A DNA stretch of 64,000 nucleotides from JAMXLO01 sp963819855 (GTDB taxonomy: Bacteria > Pseudomonadota > Alphaproteobacteria > Acetobacterales > Acetobacteraceae): assembly GCA_963819855.1 (NCBI GenBank), contig CAWFYC010000023.1, positions 310,001 through 374,000 on the forward strand. Reading direction: 5' to 3'. The translations under genes and the position numbers were made by a program. Below the pieces are notes generated by a model, which worked only from the letters and a program-made list of their open reading frames with translations, was not told the origin of the DNA and did no database searches. Each line of letters opens with the position of its first letter. Position 1 is the first letter of the stretch. Of the stretch, positions 36,852 to 45,101 are shown one piece after another.

Positions 36852-37204
36852 TAGTGCCTCCGGTGTGGGCTGCGTCGCGATCCGAAGGTGCCTTCACATA
36901 CCCCGGTTCGCCGGCGTGCTGCCGGAGACCAGAAACCGCAGCGACTTCCCGATGCGGCGAAGCGGGCCGTCAGCCGCCACGATCGCGACGACCTTAGCGA
37001 TGTGAGTTCCTGCTCCAGTGCGGCGAAGGTCCTTGCCTTGCCGCACCTCCGCCAGGGATATCCACATCGAACCGAACGAACGTCGCATCGGCGTCGATCG
37101 ACCGCCCGGGTGGCACCGGATGAAGCTGATCCCAGAACTCTTTGACCAGGGCTACGTCGGGATCCAGGTGGATCGGATACCCCGGCCACCGCCCTCGCGC
37201 CGGG
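36852..37204 (-). other. Interval with a decayed coding remnant, possibly glycosyltransferase-related
   Basis: No intact gene. On the minus strand one frame gives HLDPDVALVKEFWDQLHP (about 37172-37116), and another gives LEQELTSLRSSRSWRLTA (about 37017-36965), continuing in a third as PLRRIGKSLRFL. The S-W-R-L-T-A-P-L-R type string is common in the linkers of multi-domain bacterial glycosyltransferases. Several frame changes, at least one of them a lost base, separate the pieces. Confidence 0.4.
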
Positions 37205-37927
37205 TCACTTGCAGCGTTCGATCGCTCCTGTCGTCTGAAACGGCTGGCTGCTGCTGGTCGCGATATAGGTATCCGCGTCGAGGAACTTGATGGTTACCGA
37301 CGGTGGGCGTGCGGTGGAGATCGGCCCCTTCAGCACCAGCACGTCGGGCTGCGTGGACACGACATCGTAGTCGAAATTACGCAACGATGGCGCCGCGGAA
37401 GAGATCGGTTTGGCGTAGTGGACCGACAGCGTTGCGCGATCGGCCGATACCGAAATCACCTGGGGGTTTTCGGTGCACGACCGCAAGAAGTCGGACCGCC
37501 ATCCCCAGACGCCCTGAATCGCTGCGAGAGCATCGCCGCTCGGCAGAGACCTGGCCGCGACCCGGGCCAGGCTTGCGGCGTGCAGGTTCCGGTGGACGAA
37601 AAAAGCCGCAGCACCGGCGGAACATACCACGAGCACGGCAGATACGATGGCCCATCGCTTCCACCTGGGCAGCCTGGCATCGATGATCTGCTTGGCAAGC
37701 AGCAGTTCCTCGGACCGGCGGTGCGAACGTAGCCGCCGCGGAACGTATCGGCGCACGACATGGCTCAGGTTGACCGTCGCAAGCGTCTCGGCAGCCTCGA
37801 CGACGAGATAGTCGCGGCGCAATCGCGACAGCGACCAGATTGAGAATGCGGCGCCGGCCACTCCCAGGAGCATCAGCGCGAACGACATGCCGGCGAGACC
37901 ACTCAGTGCAGCAGCGACAACAGGCAA
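37205..37927 (-). CDS. Membrane protein of unknown function, paralogue of 34455-35204
   Basis: 240 aa with the same plan as its paralogue: membrane segment 12-30, cytoplasmic AAETLATVNLSHVVRRYVP, membrane segment 90-110, then an exported domain that begins GVWGWRSDFLRSCTENPQ and ends IERCK. Conserved between the two are V-W-G-W-R-x-D-F-L-x-S-C-T-E-N-P, YAKP and the C-terminal GAIERC, so the two Cys probably form a disulfide. Function unknown. The gene reads away from rimP; 175 nt separate their starts and hold the rimP leader. Confidence 0.75.
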   Translation of the reverse strand: MPVVAAALSGLAGMSFALMLLGVAGAAFSIWSLSRLRRDYLVVEAAETLATVNLSHVVRRYVPRRLRSHRRSEELLLAKQIIDARLPRWKRWAIVSAVLVVCSAGAAAFFVHRNLHAASLARVAARSLPSGDALAAIQGVWGWRSDFLRSCTENPQVISVSADRATLSVHYAKPISSAAPSLRNFDYDVVSTQPDVLVLKGPISTARPPSVTIKFLDADTYIATSSSQPFQTTGAIERCK

Positions 37928-38073
37928 GCCAATTCACCGTCGATAGGACGCCACGCAGCCATAGAGCGAACGTGCTCCACCTGCAACGGATAAGCCACGC
38001 CCGCCACCTTGCACATTCCCTCACATCCCACTATGTCTTGGTCCACAAATCAATCTTCCGCAGAGTTACGGAG

Positions 38074-38099
38074 GGTGGCCCTGACCGGCCGCCTTTTTT
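38074..38099 (+). terminator. Hairpin plus T-run just before rimP (leader attenuator)
   Basis: GGTGGCC (38074-38080) can pair with GGCCGCC (38087-38093) across a six-base loop, with one G-T pair, and is followed by six T. It has the form of an intrinsic terminator but sits three bases before the rimP start with no upstream gene on this strand, so it should act on the leader of the rimP-nusA-infB operon itself. A rimP leader with a terminator has been described in Alphaproteobacteria. Confidence 0.65.
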
Positions 38100-38102
38100 G
38101 TT

Positions 38103-38624
38103 TTGGACGCAGCTGAACCAACCCTCACCAGCCTCGAAGCCCGGCTGGCCGCGATCGTGGCACCCGCGCTGGAAGGCATGGGCTACGAACTCGTGCGAGT
38201 CGCCGTGCTGGGCCGCGAGCGCCCCACCGTCCAGGTGATGGCCGATCGCGCCGACGGCAGCCAGATCACCGTCGCCGACTGCGAGGCGATCAGCCACGCG
38301 ATCGGCGCTGTGCTGGACGTGGCGGACCCGATCCCCGGCGCCTGGTCGCTGGAAGTCAGCTCTGCCGGCATCGACCGCCCGCTGACGCGCGCCAAGGACT
38401 GGAACCGCTACGCCGGCCACCTCGCCCGCGCCGAGACAATCGCGCCGATCGGTGGCCGCAGGCGCTTCTCGGGAATCGCGCTGGGCGCCGATGACACGTC
38501 TGCCCGCCTCCGGCTCGACGACGGCTCCGAAGTCACGCTTCCCCTCGACGCCATCAGACGTGCCAAACTGCTGCTCACCGACGCGTTGATCGCCGCCACC
38601 GCAACCCCGCCTCGTCCCAACTAG
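38103..38624 (+). CDS. rimP: Ribosome maturation factor RimP
   Basis: 173 aa from a TTG start. RimP helps assemble the 30S subunit. Typical features are an N-terminal alpha-beta domain (GYELVRVAVLG, ITVADCEAISHAIGAVLDV) and an SH3-like C-terminal domain, with the linker SLEVSSAGIDRPLTRAKDW, the strongest family signature. First gene of rimP-nusA-ylxR-infB-rbfA; nusA starts 14 nt after its stop. Probably controlled by the hairpin leader immediately upstream. The weak start codon is chosen because no ATG or GTG occurs before the conserved domain. Confidence 0.93.
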   Translation: MDAAEPTLTSLEARLAAIVAPALEGMGYELVRVAVLGRERPTVQVMADRADGSQITVADCEAISHAIGAVLDVADPIPGAWSLEVSSAGIDRPLTRAKDWNRYAGHLARAETIAPIGGRRRFSGIALGADDTSARLRLDDGSEVTLPLDAIRRAKLLLTDALIAATATPPRPN

Positions 38625-38638
38625 AAACAGAGGTCCAA

Positions 38639-40213
38639 ATGGACACCGCCATTGCCCGCCCCGAACTGCTGCTGGTCGCCGACGCCGTCGCGCGGGAAAA
38701 GAACATCGACCGTGAGGAAGTCCTGGAAGCCATGGAGCAGGCGATCCAGAAGGCCGGCCGCGCCAAGTACGGCCACGAGAAGGACATCCGCGCCACGATC
38801 GATCGGAAGACCGGCGACGTTCGCCTGTCGCGCTGGACCGAGGCGGTGGAGACGGTAGAGAACGAGGAGACCCAGATCCCGGTCCACATCGCCAAGAAGT
38901 TCCAGCCGGAGATCAAGCTGGGCGAGCACCTGGTCGATCCGCTGCCGCCGATCGATTTCGGCCGCATCGCGGCGCAGACCGCCAAGCAGGTGATCGTGCA
39001 ACGGGTGCGCGAATATGAGCGCAAGCGGCAGTACGAGGAGTTCAAGGACCGCGTCGGCGAGGTCATCAACGGCGTGGTGAAGCGCACCGAGTACGGCAAC
39101 CTGATGGTGGAGCTCGGCCGGGCCGAGGCGTTGCTCCGCCGCGACGAACTGATCCCCCGCGAGAGCTTCCGCAACGGCGACCGCGTGCGCGCCTACATCT
39201 ACGACGTGCGCGACGAACCGCGCGGTCCGCAGATCTTCCTGTCCCGCACACATCCCGGCTTCCTCGCCAAGCTGTTCGCCCAGGAGGTGCCGGAGATCTA
39301 TGACGGCATCATCGAGATCAAGGCGGTGGCGCGCGATCCCGGCAGCCGCGCCAAGATGGCGGTGATCAGCCGCAACTCCTCGATCGATCCGGTCGGTGCC
39401 TGCGTCGGCATGCGTGGCTCACGCGTGCAGGCGGTGGTGCAGGAGTTGCAAGGTGAGAAGATCGACATCATCCCCTGGTCGCCGCAGTCCGCGACCTTCG
39501 TGGTGAACGCGCTTGCGCCGGCGGAAGTCACCAAGGTGGTGATGGACGAGGAGGCCGGGCGCGTCGAAGTCGTGGTGCCGGACGAACAGCTTTCGCTCGC
39601 CATCGGCCGGCGCGGCCAGAACGTGCGGCTGGCGAGCCAGCTCACGCGCTGGGACATCGACATTCTGACCGAGGCGGAAGAAAGCGAGCGGCGCCAGGAG
39701 GAATTCCGCCGGCGCAGCGGGTTGTTCGTCGAGGCGCTCGACGTGGACGACGTGATCGCGGGCCTGCTGGTCACCGAGGGTTTTACCAGCGTCGAGGAAC
39801 TGGCCTTCACGCCCGAGGACGAGGTTGCCGCGATCGAGGGCTTCGACGAATCGATCGCCGCCGAACTGATCCGCCGCGCAGAGGCCTTCATCACCCGCCG
39901 CGACACCGAGCTGACTGAGAAGCGCGTCGAACTGGGGGTGAGTGATGACATCGCGGCCATCGAGGTGCTGACCCCCGCGATGCTGGTGGCGCTCGGCGAA
40001 AAGGAGGTAAAGACGCTGGATGATCTTGCGGACCTCGCCTCGGACGAGCTGATTGAGATCGTCGGCGCCGAGGCGATGGACGAGGCCACCGCCAACGACG
40101 TGATAATGGCGGCGCGCGCCCATTGGTTCTCCGATGACCCCGTATCCCCGGGTCAAGTCCAGGGACTGTCCGCGGAAGGCGAGCCAGCTCCGCAGGAGGC
40201 GCAACACGACTGA
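38639..40213 (+). CDS. nusA: Transcription termination/antitermination protein NusA
   Basis: 524 aa. NusA binds RNA polymerase and nascent RNA, modulating pausing, termination and antitermination. Order of domains: N-terminal polymerase-binding domain (1-125), S1 (about 135-200, GVVKRTEYGNLMVELGRAEA), KH1 and KH2 (about 200-345, GACVGMRGSRVQAVVQEL and LAIGRRGQNVRLASQL), and two acidic helix-hairpin-helix repeats (about 365-500), as in other alphaproteobacteria. An AGGTCC site precedes the ATG. The end overlaps the ylxR frame by 80 nt if that gene starts at its first ATG. Confidence 0.97.
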   Translation: MDTAIARPELLLVADAVAREKNIDREEVLEAMEQAIQKAGRAKYGHEKDIRATIDRKTGDVRLSRWTEAVETVENEETQIPVHIAKKFQPEIKLGEHLVDPLPPIDFGRIAAQTAKQVIVQRVREYERKRQYEEFKDRVGEVINGVVKRTEYGNLMVELGRAEALLRRDELIPRESFRNGDRVRAYIYDVRDEPRGPQIFLSRTHPGFLAKLFAQEVPEIYDGIIEIKAVARDPGSRAKMAVISRNSSIDPVGACVGMRGSRVQAVVQELQGEKIDIIPWSPQSATFVVNALAPAEVTKVVMDEEAGRVEVVVPDEQLSLAIGRRGQNVRLASQLTRWDIDILTEAEESERRQEEFRRRSGLFVEALDVDDVIAGLLVTEGFTSVEELAFTPEDEVAAIEGFDESIAAELIRRAEAFITRRDTELTEKRVELGVSDDIAAIEVLTPAMLVALGEKEVKTLDDLADLASDELIEIVGAEAMDEATANDVIMAARAHWFSDDPVSPGQVQGLSAEGEPAPQEAQHD

Positions 40214-40880
40214 GGCAGCAGCACAGGCGGTCGAGGATGAGCCGGAAACCGGCCCGCTCCGCCGCTGCATCGTCTCACGCGAGCGGCTGCCGAAGGAGCG
40301 GATGATACGCTTCGTCGTGGCGCCTGACCGCAAGCTGGTACCGGACCTGGCCGCAACCCTGCCCGGTCGGGGAATCTGGTTGAGCGCGTCCGGGGATGTG
40401 CTAGAAACCGCTCGCGCCCAGGGAGGACTGGGGCGTGCCTTCGCCAGGGCCGCGCGCGGCCCTGTCATCGTACCCCCCGATCTTCCTGCCGTGCTTGAGG
40501 CGGCGCTGGTCCGGCGGATCGGCGAGTTGGTTGGACTCGCTCGCCGCGCCGGGCAGGCGGTCGCGGGGTTCGACAAGGCGCGGGAGTGGCTGCGGACGGG
40601 TCGAGGCAGACTGATCCTGCAGGCGTCGGACGGGAGCGTGGCGGAACGTGCACGATTTCTTTCCGGCGCCGGCGAGTCGGTCACCGTCGTGGACCCTCTC
40701 CCGGCGGCAGCGCTTGGCCGCGTGTTCGGTCGTGACCATGTGGTGCATGTCGCGATCGCGTCCGGCCGACTGGGGGAGCGGCTCGCCATCGAGGCGGAGC
40801 GGCTCAGGGGGTTGCGACGGAGTGCCGCCGGCGGCAAGACCGGAAACGAGCGAACAGACATGGACGGGGCCAGCGGGTAG
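40134..40880 (+). CDS. ylxR: RNA-binding protein, YlxR (DUF448) fused to an L7Ae-like domain
   Basis: Up to 248 aa. The YlxR part (about 40-110) has RRCIVSRERLPKERMIRFV and LPGRGIWLS; the L7Ae/YlxQ-like part (about 125-215) has GLARRAGQAVAGFDKAREWL. The two are separate genes in Gram-positive bacteria and fused in many alphaproteobacteria. Probably binds rRNA or tRNA; YlxR has also been linked to RNase P. The first ATG (40134) lies inside nusA; a downstream start just after the GGAGG at 40195 would fit better, but no standard start codon is there, so the exact N-terminus is uncertain. Confidence 0.85.
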   Translation: MTPYPRVKSRDCPRKASQLRRRRNTTEAAAQAVEDEPETGPLRRCIVSRERLPKERMIRFVVAPDRKLVPDLAATLPGRGIWLSASGDVLETARAQGGLGRAFARAARGPVIVPPDLPAVLEAALVRRIGELVGLARRAGQAVAGFDKAREWLRTGRGRLILQASDGSVAERARFLSGAGESVTVVDPLPAAALGRVFGRDHVVHVAIASGRLGERLAIEAERLRGLRRSAAGGKTGNERTDMDGASG

Positions 40881-40883
40881 TCG

Positions 40884-43541
40884 ATGAGCGAAACCAACGA
40901 TCAGGATACCGCCAAGGGGCGGCTCTCGCTGCGGCCGGCGGGCCGCCTGGAGCTCGGCCGAACGGTCGATGCCGGCGCCGTGCGGCAGAGCTTCAGCCAT
41001 GGTCGCTCCAAGCTGGTGCAGGTCGAGGTGCGCAAGAAGCGCGCCCCGGTCGGCGCGCCTGGCACTCCCGCCGCCGGCGCTCCCAACGCCGGAACAGCGG
41101 CACCGACCGCGCGCGCCGGCGCGGCGCCGGGTGAACGTCCGGCGGTCACCGCCGTTCCTCGTGCCCTGACCGCGACCGAACAGGCAGCGCGGCAGCGCGC
41201 ATTGGTCGAGCAGCAGCGCGAATCCGCGCGGCGGGAGGCTGAACGGCGGGAACAGGAAAAGATTTCCATCCTATCGGCCGCCGAAGAGGCGCGCAGGCGT
41301 GAGGAAGAGGCGCGCAAGGCGGCAGAGGAGGAGGCCCGCCAAGGGGTCCTGGATGCAGCGCGTCGGGAGGCCGAGGAGGCCGCGCGAAAGGCCGCCGAGG
41401 CCACGGCGGAAGCTCAGGTCACCGCGCCGGTGGCGGATGGTTCCGAAGCAGCCCGCGCGCAACCCGCACCCAATCTCGCTCCGGCCGCCGCGCCTGCGGC
41501 GCCGACCGAGACACTGCGCCTACGCCCTGGCACACGGGCGCTGGAGGAAGAGGACGAAGCGCGCCCGATCCGCCGCCCAGGCGGCTTGGTGTTGCCACGC
41601 AAGCCACAGACCGTCGTCGCAAAGAAGGGCACCGATGCCGGGCGCCGCGCCGGCCGTATCGATGTGCAGGCAGCGATCGAGGGCGAGGACGAACGCGTCC
41701 GCTCGCTCGCCTCGGTGCGCCGCCAGCGCGAGCGCGAGCGCCGGCAGGCGGAACTGGAACGGCTGCGGTCAGACCAGGTGAAGGTGGTGCGCGACGTGAT
41801 CCTGCCTGACAACATCACAGTGCAGGAACTCGCCAACCGTATGGCCGCCCGCGCCGGCGAGGTGGTCAAGGCGCTGATGAAACTCGGCGTGATGGCGACC
41901 ATCACGCAGACGCTGGATGCCGACACCGCCGAACTGGTGGTGCAGGAATTCGGCCACCGCGCCCGCCGCGTCTCGGAGTCCGATGTCGAGATGGGCCTGG
42001 AGGGTGCCGCCGACACCGACGCGGAGCTCGAGTTGCGCCCGCCGGTGGTCACCGTGATGGGCCACGTGGACCACGGCAAGACCTCGCTGCTCGATGCGCT
42101 GCGTTCGACCGATGTCGCGGCAGGCGAGGCCGGCGGCATCACCCAGCATATCGGTGCATACCAGGTGGAGATGCCGGACGGCGCGAGGATCACCTTCATC
42201 GATACGCCGGGTCACGAGGCGTTCACCGCGATGCGCGCCCGCGGCGCGTCGGTCACCGACATCGTGGTGCTGGTGGTGGCGGCGGACGACGGCGTGATGC
42301 CGCAAACGATCGAGGCGATTCGCCACGCGAAGGCTGCCAGCGCGCCGCTTATCATCGCCATCAACAAGATGGACAAGGAGGACGCCAATCCGGCGCGTGT
42401 CCGCCAGGAACTGCTCAGCTACGAGGTCGTGGTCGAGGAGATGGGGGGTGAGACCCAGGACGTGGAGGTGTCCGCGATCAAGCGGACCGGCCTCGATAAG
42501 CTGACCGAGGCGATCTCGCTGCAGGCCGAAATTCTCGACCTGAAGGCGAACCCCGAGCGTGCCGCCGAAGGTACGGTGATCGAAAGCCGGCTGGATCGCG
42601 GCCGAGGTCCGGTGGCGACGGTGCTGGTGCAGAAGGGCACGCTGCGGCAGGGCGACATCGTGGTCGCCGGTGCCGAGTGGGGCCGGGTGCGCGCCATGCT
42701 CGACGACAAGGCCCGCGCCATCACTGAGGCGGGGCCGTCGGCGCCGGTGGAAATCCTCGGCCTCGCCGGGGTACCGTCGGCCGGCGAGCCGTTCGTCGCG
42801 GTGGAGAATGAGAGCCGTGCCCGCGAGATTGCAGAATTCCGTACTCGCAAGCTGCGTGAGAAGGCGGCCGGCGCGACCGCCGGCGCGCGCGGCACGCTCG
42901 ACCAGATGCTGGCCCGCATCCAGGCGGGCGAGCAGAAAGAGGTCGCGGTGTTGATCAAGGCCGATGTGCAGGGCAGCGCCGAGGCGATCCAGGCCACCGT
43001 GCTGAAGCTGGCACACGAGGAAGTGAAGGTCCGCGTGCTGCACGCCGCGGTGGGCCAGATCACCGAAAGCGACATCCAGCTCGCCAAGGCGTCGGACGCC
43101 TACGTGCTGGCGTTCAACGTGCGCGCGACCGCGCAGGCGCGCGACCTGGCCACACGGGACGGCGTCGATATCCGCTACTACTCGATTATCTACGAGGTGG
43201 CGGACGACATCGAAAAACTGGTGCAGGGCAAGGTCGCGCCGAAGGAGCGCGAGCGCTTCCTGGGCTACGCCGAGGTCCGCAAGGTGTTCAACATCACCCG
43301 CACCGGCAAGGTCGCCGGTTGCATGGTGACAGACGGCGTGGTGAGGCGCGGCGCCGGCGTCCGCGTGCTGCGCGACAACGTGGTGATCCACAACGGCGAG
43401 CTGTCGCAGTTGAAGCGCTTCAAGGACGATGTGCGCGAGGTGGCGCGTGGCTACGAATGCGGCCTGTCGTTCGCCAACTTCCACGATCTGCAGGAAGGCG
43501 ACGTGATCGAGTGCTTCGAGACCGAGCTGGTCCCGGCTTGA
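40884..43541 (+). CDS. infB: Translation initiation factor IF-2
   Basis: 885 aa GTPase that brings initiator tRNA to the 30S subunit. The N-terminal 300 residues are a charged, Ala/Glu/Arg-rich helical region (long coiled-coil-like stretch about 95-185); the IF2_N-like VQELANRMAARAGEVVKALM follows near 312. The G domain has G1 GHVDHGKTS (near 392), G3 DTPGHEAF and G4 NKMDK, then beta-barrel domains and a C-terminal fMet-tRNA binding domain (VGQITESDIQLAKASDAYVL). Start is three bases after the ylxR stop. Full length and intact. Confidence 0.97.
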   Translation: MSETNDQDTAKGRLSLRPAGRLELGRTVDAGAVRQSFSHGRSKLVQVEVRKKRAPVGAPGTPAAGAPNAGTAAPTARAGAAPGERPAVTAVPRALTATEQAARQRALVEQQRESARREAERREQEKISILSAAEEARRREEEARKAAEEEARQGVLDAARREAEEAARKAAEATAEAQVTAPVADGSEAARAQPAPNLAPAAAPAAPTETLRLRPGTRALEEEDEARPIRRPGGLVLPRKPQTVVAKKGTDAGRRAGRIDVQAAIEGEDERVRSLASVRRQRERERRQAELERLRSDQVKVVRDVILPDNITVQELANRMAARAGEVVKALMKLGVMATITQTLDADTAELVVQEFGHRARRVSESDVEMGLEGAADTDAELELRPPVVTVMGHVDHGKTSLLDALRSTDVAAGEAGGITQHIGAYQVEMPDGARITFIDTPGHEAFTAMRARGASVTDIVVLVVAADDGVMPQTIEAIRHAKAASAPLIIAINKMDKEDANPARVRQELLSYEVVVEEMGGETQDVEVSAIKRTGLDKLTEAISLQAEILDLKANPERAAEGTVIESRLDRGRGPVATVLVQKGTLRQGDIVVAGAEWGRVRAMLDDKARAITEAGPSAPVEILGLAGVPSAGEPFVAVENESRAREIAEFRTRKLREKAAGATAGARGTLDQMLARIQAGEQKEVAVLIKADVQGSAEAIQATVLKLAHEEVKVRVLHAAVGQITESDIQLAKASDAYVLAFNVRATAQARDLATRDGVDIRYYSIIYEVADDIEKLVQGKVAPKERERFLGYAEVRKVFNITRTGKVAGCMVTDGVVRRGAGVRVLRDNVVIHNGELSQLKRFKDDVREVARGYECGLSFANFHDLQEGDVIECFETELVPA

Positions 43542-43918
43542 GGAAGCCGGCTGCCGGTCCGTCGCAACGGCAGTTGCGCGTGGCGGAGGAGATTCGCCAC
43601 GTGCTCGCCGGCCTGTTCGAACGGCGGGATTTCCGCGATCCGGAGCTGGCCGAGGCGCAGGTTACGGTTACCGAGGTGCGAATCGGGCCCGATCTGAAGC
43701 ATGCGATCGCCTACGTGGCACGACTGGGCCGCGCCGATATCGATGCGCTGCTACCGGCGCTGAAGCGCGCGGCGCCGTTCCTGCGTGGTCAGGTGGCGCA
43801 TGCGGTGCGGTTGAAGTTCGTGCCGGAGCTGTCGTTCCAACCGGACCATGCGCTGGAGTATGCGACCAAGATCGACCAGCTGCTGCACCAGCCGGAGGTC
43901 GCACGGGACTTGGAGTGA
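43538..43918 (+). CDS. rbfA: 30S ribosome-binding factor RbfA
   Basis: 126 aa KH-domain protein needed for 16S rRNA maturation, especially in the cold. Starts at TTG 43538, overlapping the infB stop (TTGA); no better start exists before the conserved RVAEEIRHVLAGLFERRDFRD. The VTEVRIGPDLKHAIAYVARLG and LRGQVAHAVRLKFVPELSF blocks are diagnostic. Last gene of the operon in this window. The following 136 nt contain no recognised gene. Confidence 0.94.
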   Translation: MRKPAAGPSQRQLRVAEEIRHVLAGLFERRDFRDPELAEAQVTVTEVRIGPDLKHAIAYVARLGRADIDALLPALKRAAPFLRGQVAHAVRLKFVPELSFQPDHALEYATKIDQLLHQPEVARDLE

Positions 43919-44054
43919 CGATCACGGCCTGACTCGGTTCCCCGTTGCCCTCGGCGAATGGCTGTGGCGACAGCGATGCCATGATCGATCGAACGCCGCG
44001 GCCGCACGTCGCCTTGTTGAAGCCGGCCGATGTCATACCGGACATGGAACGAAT

Positions 44055-45080
44055 TCAACGCGTCGGCAGGAAGCCGCCGAGGAACGCCGTCAAATTGTCG
44101 CCCAGCTTCTCGACGATGTAGCCGCCCTCCTGCACCAGCAGGGTCGGCAGACCCAGGTTGCCGATATGCTGACCGATGGCACGGAACCCCTCGCCTGTGA
44201 CGGCAAGGTTGGCAGTCGGATCGCCGACATGCGCGTCGAAGCCGAGTGAAATTATCAGTGCCGAGGCACCGAATTTCCTGATCGCAGAAAGCCCCGCATC
44301 CACCGCCTCGACATAGCCGGCATTCTCCGTGTCCGGTGCCAGCGACAGATTCAGGTTGCAGCCGAACCCTTTCCCCGCCCCGGTCTCATCGTCGTAGCCA
44401 GCGTACCATGGGTACAACCAGCGCGGATCGCCGTGCACCGAACAGAAGAACACATCATCCCGCTGATACAGGATGCTCTGTGTGCCGTTGCCATGGTGCA
44501 CGTCGACATCCAGCACGGCCGGCTTCGCTCCACCGTCCACCAGCACCTGCGCGGCGATCGCGGCGTTGTTGAGGTAGCAGAACCCGCCGGCCAGATCGGC
44601 ATGGACGTGATGGCCGGACGGGCGGCAAAGCGCATAGACCTCGCGCGCACCGCCGAGGATGCGCCTGGCGCCTTCCACGGCGACATGCGCCGAGGTCTTC
44701 GCTGCCTGCCAGGTGCCTTGCAGCACCGGTACGGTCTCGCCGCTCATATAGTATCCCGCCTGCCCGATGATCGCGTCCGGCGGACGCTGCATGTGTCGCA
44801 CCGCGTAGCCGAACGTCCGCACCGCTGGCCCGGCCAGAGGGGTTGCCTGCCAGCGCTCGAACGCGGTCTCCAGAAAGCGCAGGTAACCGGCATCATGCAC
44901 CGCGGCGATCGGCGCCATACCATGGTCGGGTGCCGGTGTGGTCGGGAGGCCAAGCCGGTGCACCGCACCGAGCAACTGGTCCACGCGCGCCGCACGGTCA
45001 TAGAATGGCCGGCCGCTCGGCGACGGCGCCATGGTGTCGGGGTCATGCGCGGCATGCGCATCGGTGGTGATGACGATCAT
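44055..45080 (-). CDS. Histone deacetylase-family amidohydrolase (acetylpolyamine amidohydrolase-like)
   Basis: 341 aa from ATG 45080. Zinc-dependent deacetylase: SGHHVHADLAGGFCYLNN carries the paired catalytic His near 160, VLDVDVHHGNGTQ the first zinc ligands near 190, and LGFDAHVGDP the other Asp near 280, ending with LLVQEGGYI. This set fits bacterial class II-type or acetylpolyamine deacetylases, which remove acetyl groups from polyamines or small amines. It starts 21 nt from the divergent phosphodiesterase gene, so their promoters must overlap each other's coding starts or lie within them. Confidence 0.9.
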   Translation of the reverse strand: MIVITTDAHAAHDPDTMAPSPSGRPFYDRAARVDQLLGAVHRLGLPTTPAPDHGMAPIAAVHDAGYLRFLETAFERWQATPLAGPAVRTFGYAVRHMQRPPDAIIGQAGYYMSGETVPVLQGTWQAAKTSAHVAVEGARRILGGAREVYALCRPSGHHVHADLAGGFCYLNNAAIAAQVLVDGGAKPAVLDVDVHHGNGTQSILYQRDDVFFCSVHGDPRWLYPWYAGYDDETGAGKGFGCNLNLSLAPDTENAGYVEAVDAGLSAIRKFGASALIISLGFDAHVGDPTANLAVTGEGFRAIGQHIGNLGLPTLLVQEGGYIVEKLGDNLTAFLGGFLPTR

Positions 45081-45101
45081 GCAGGTGTCCGGGGGTTCGA
45101 C

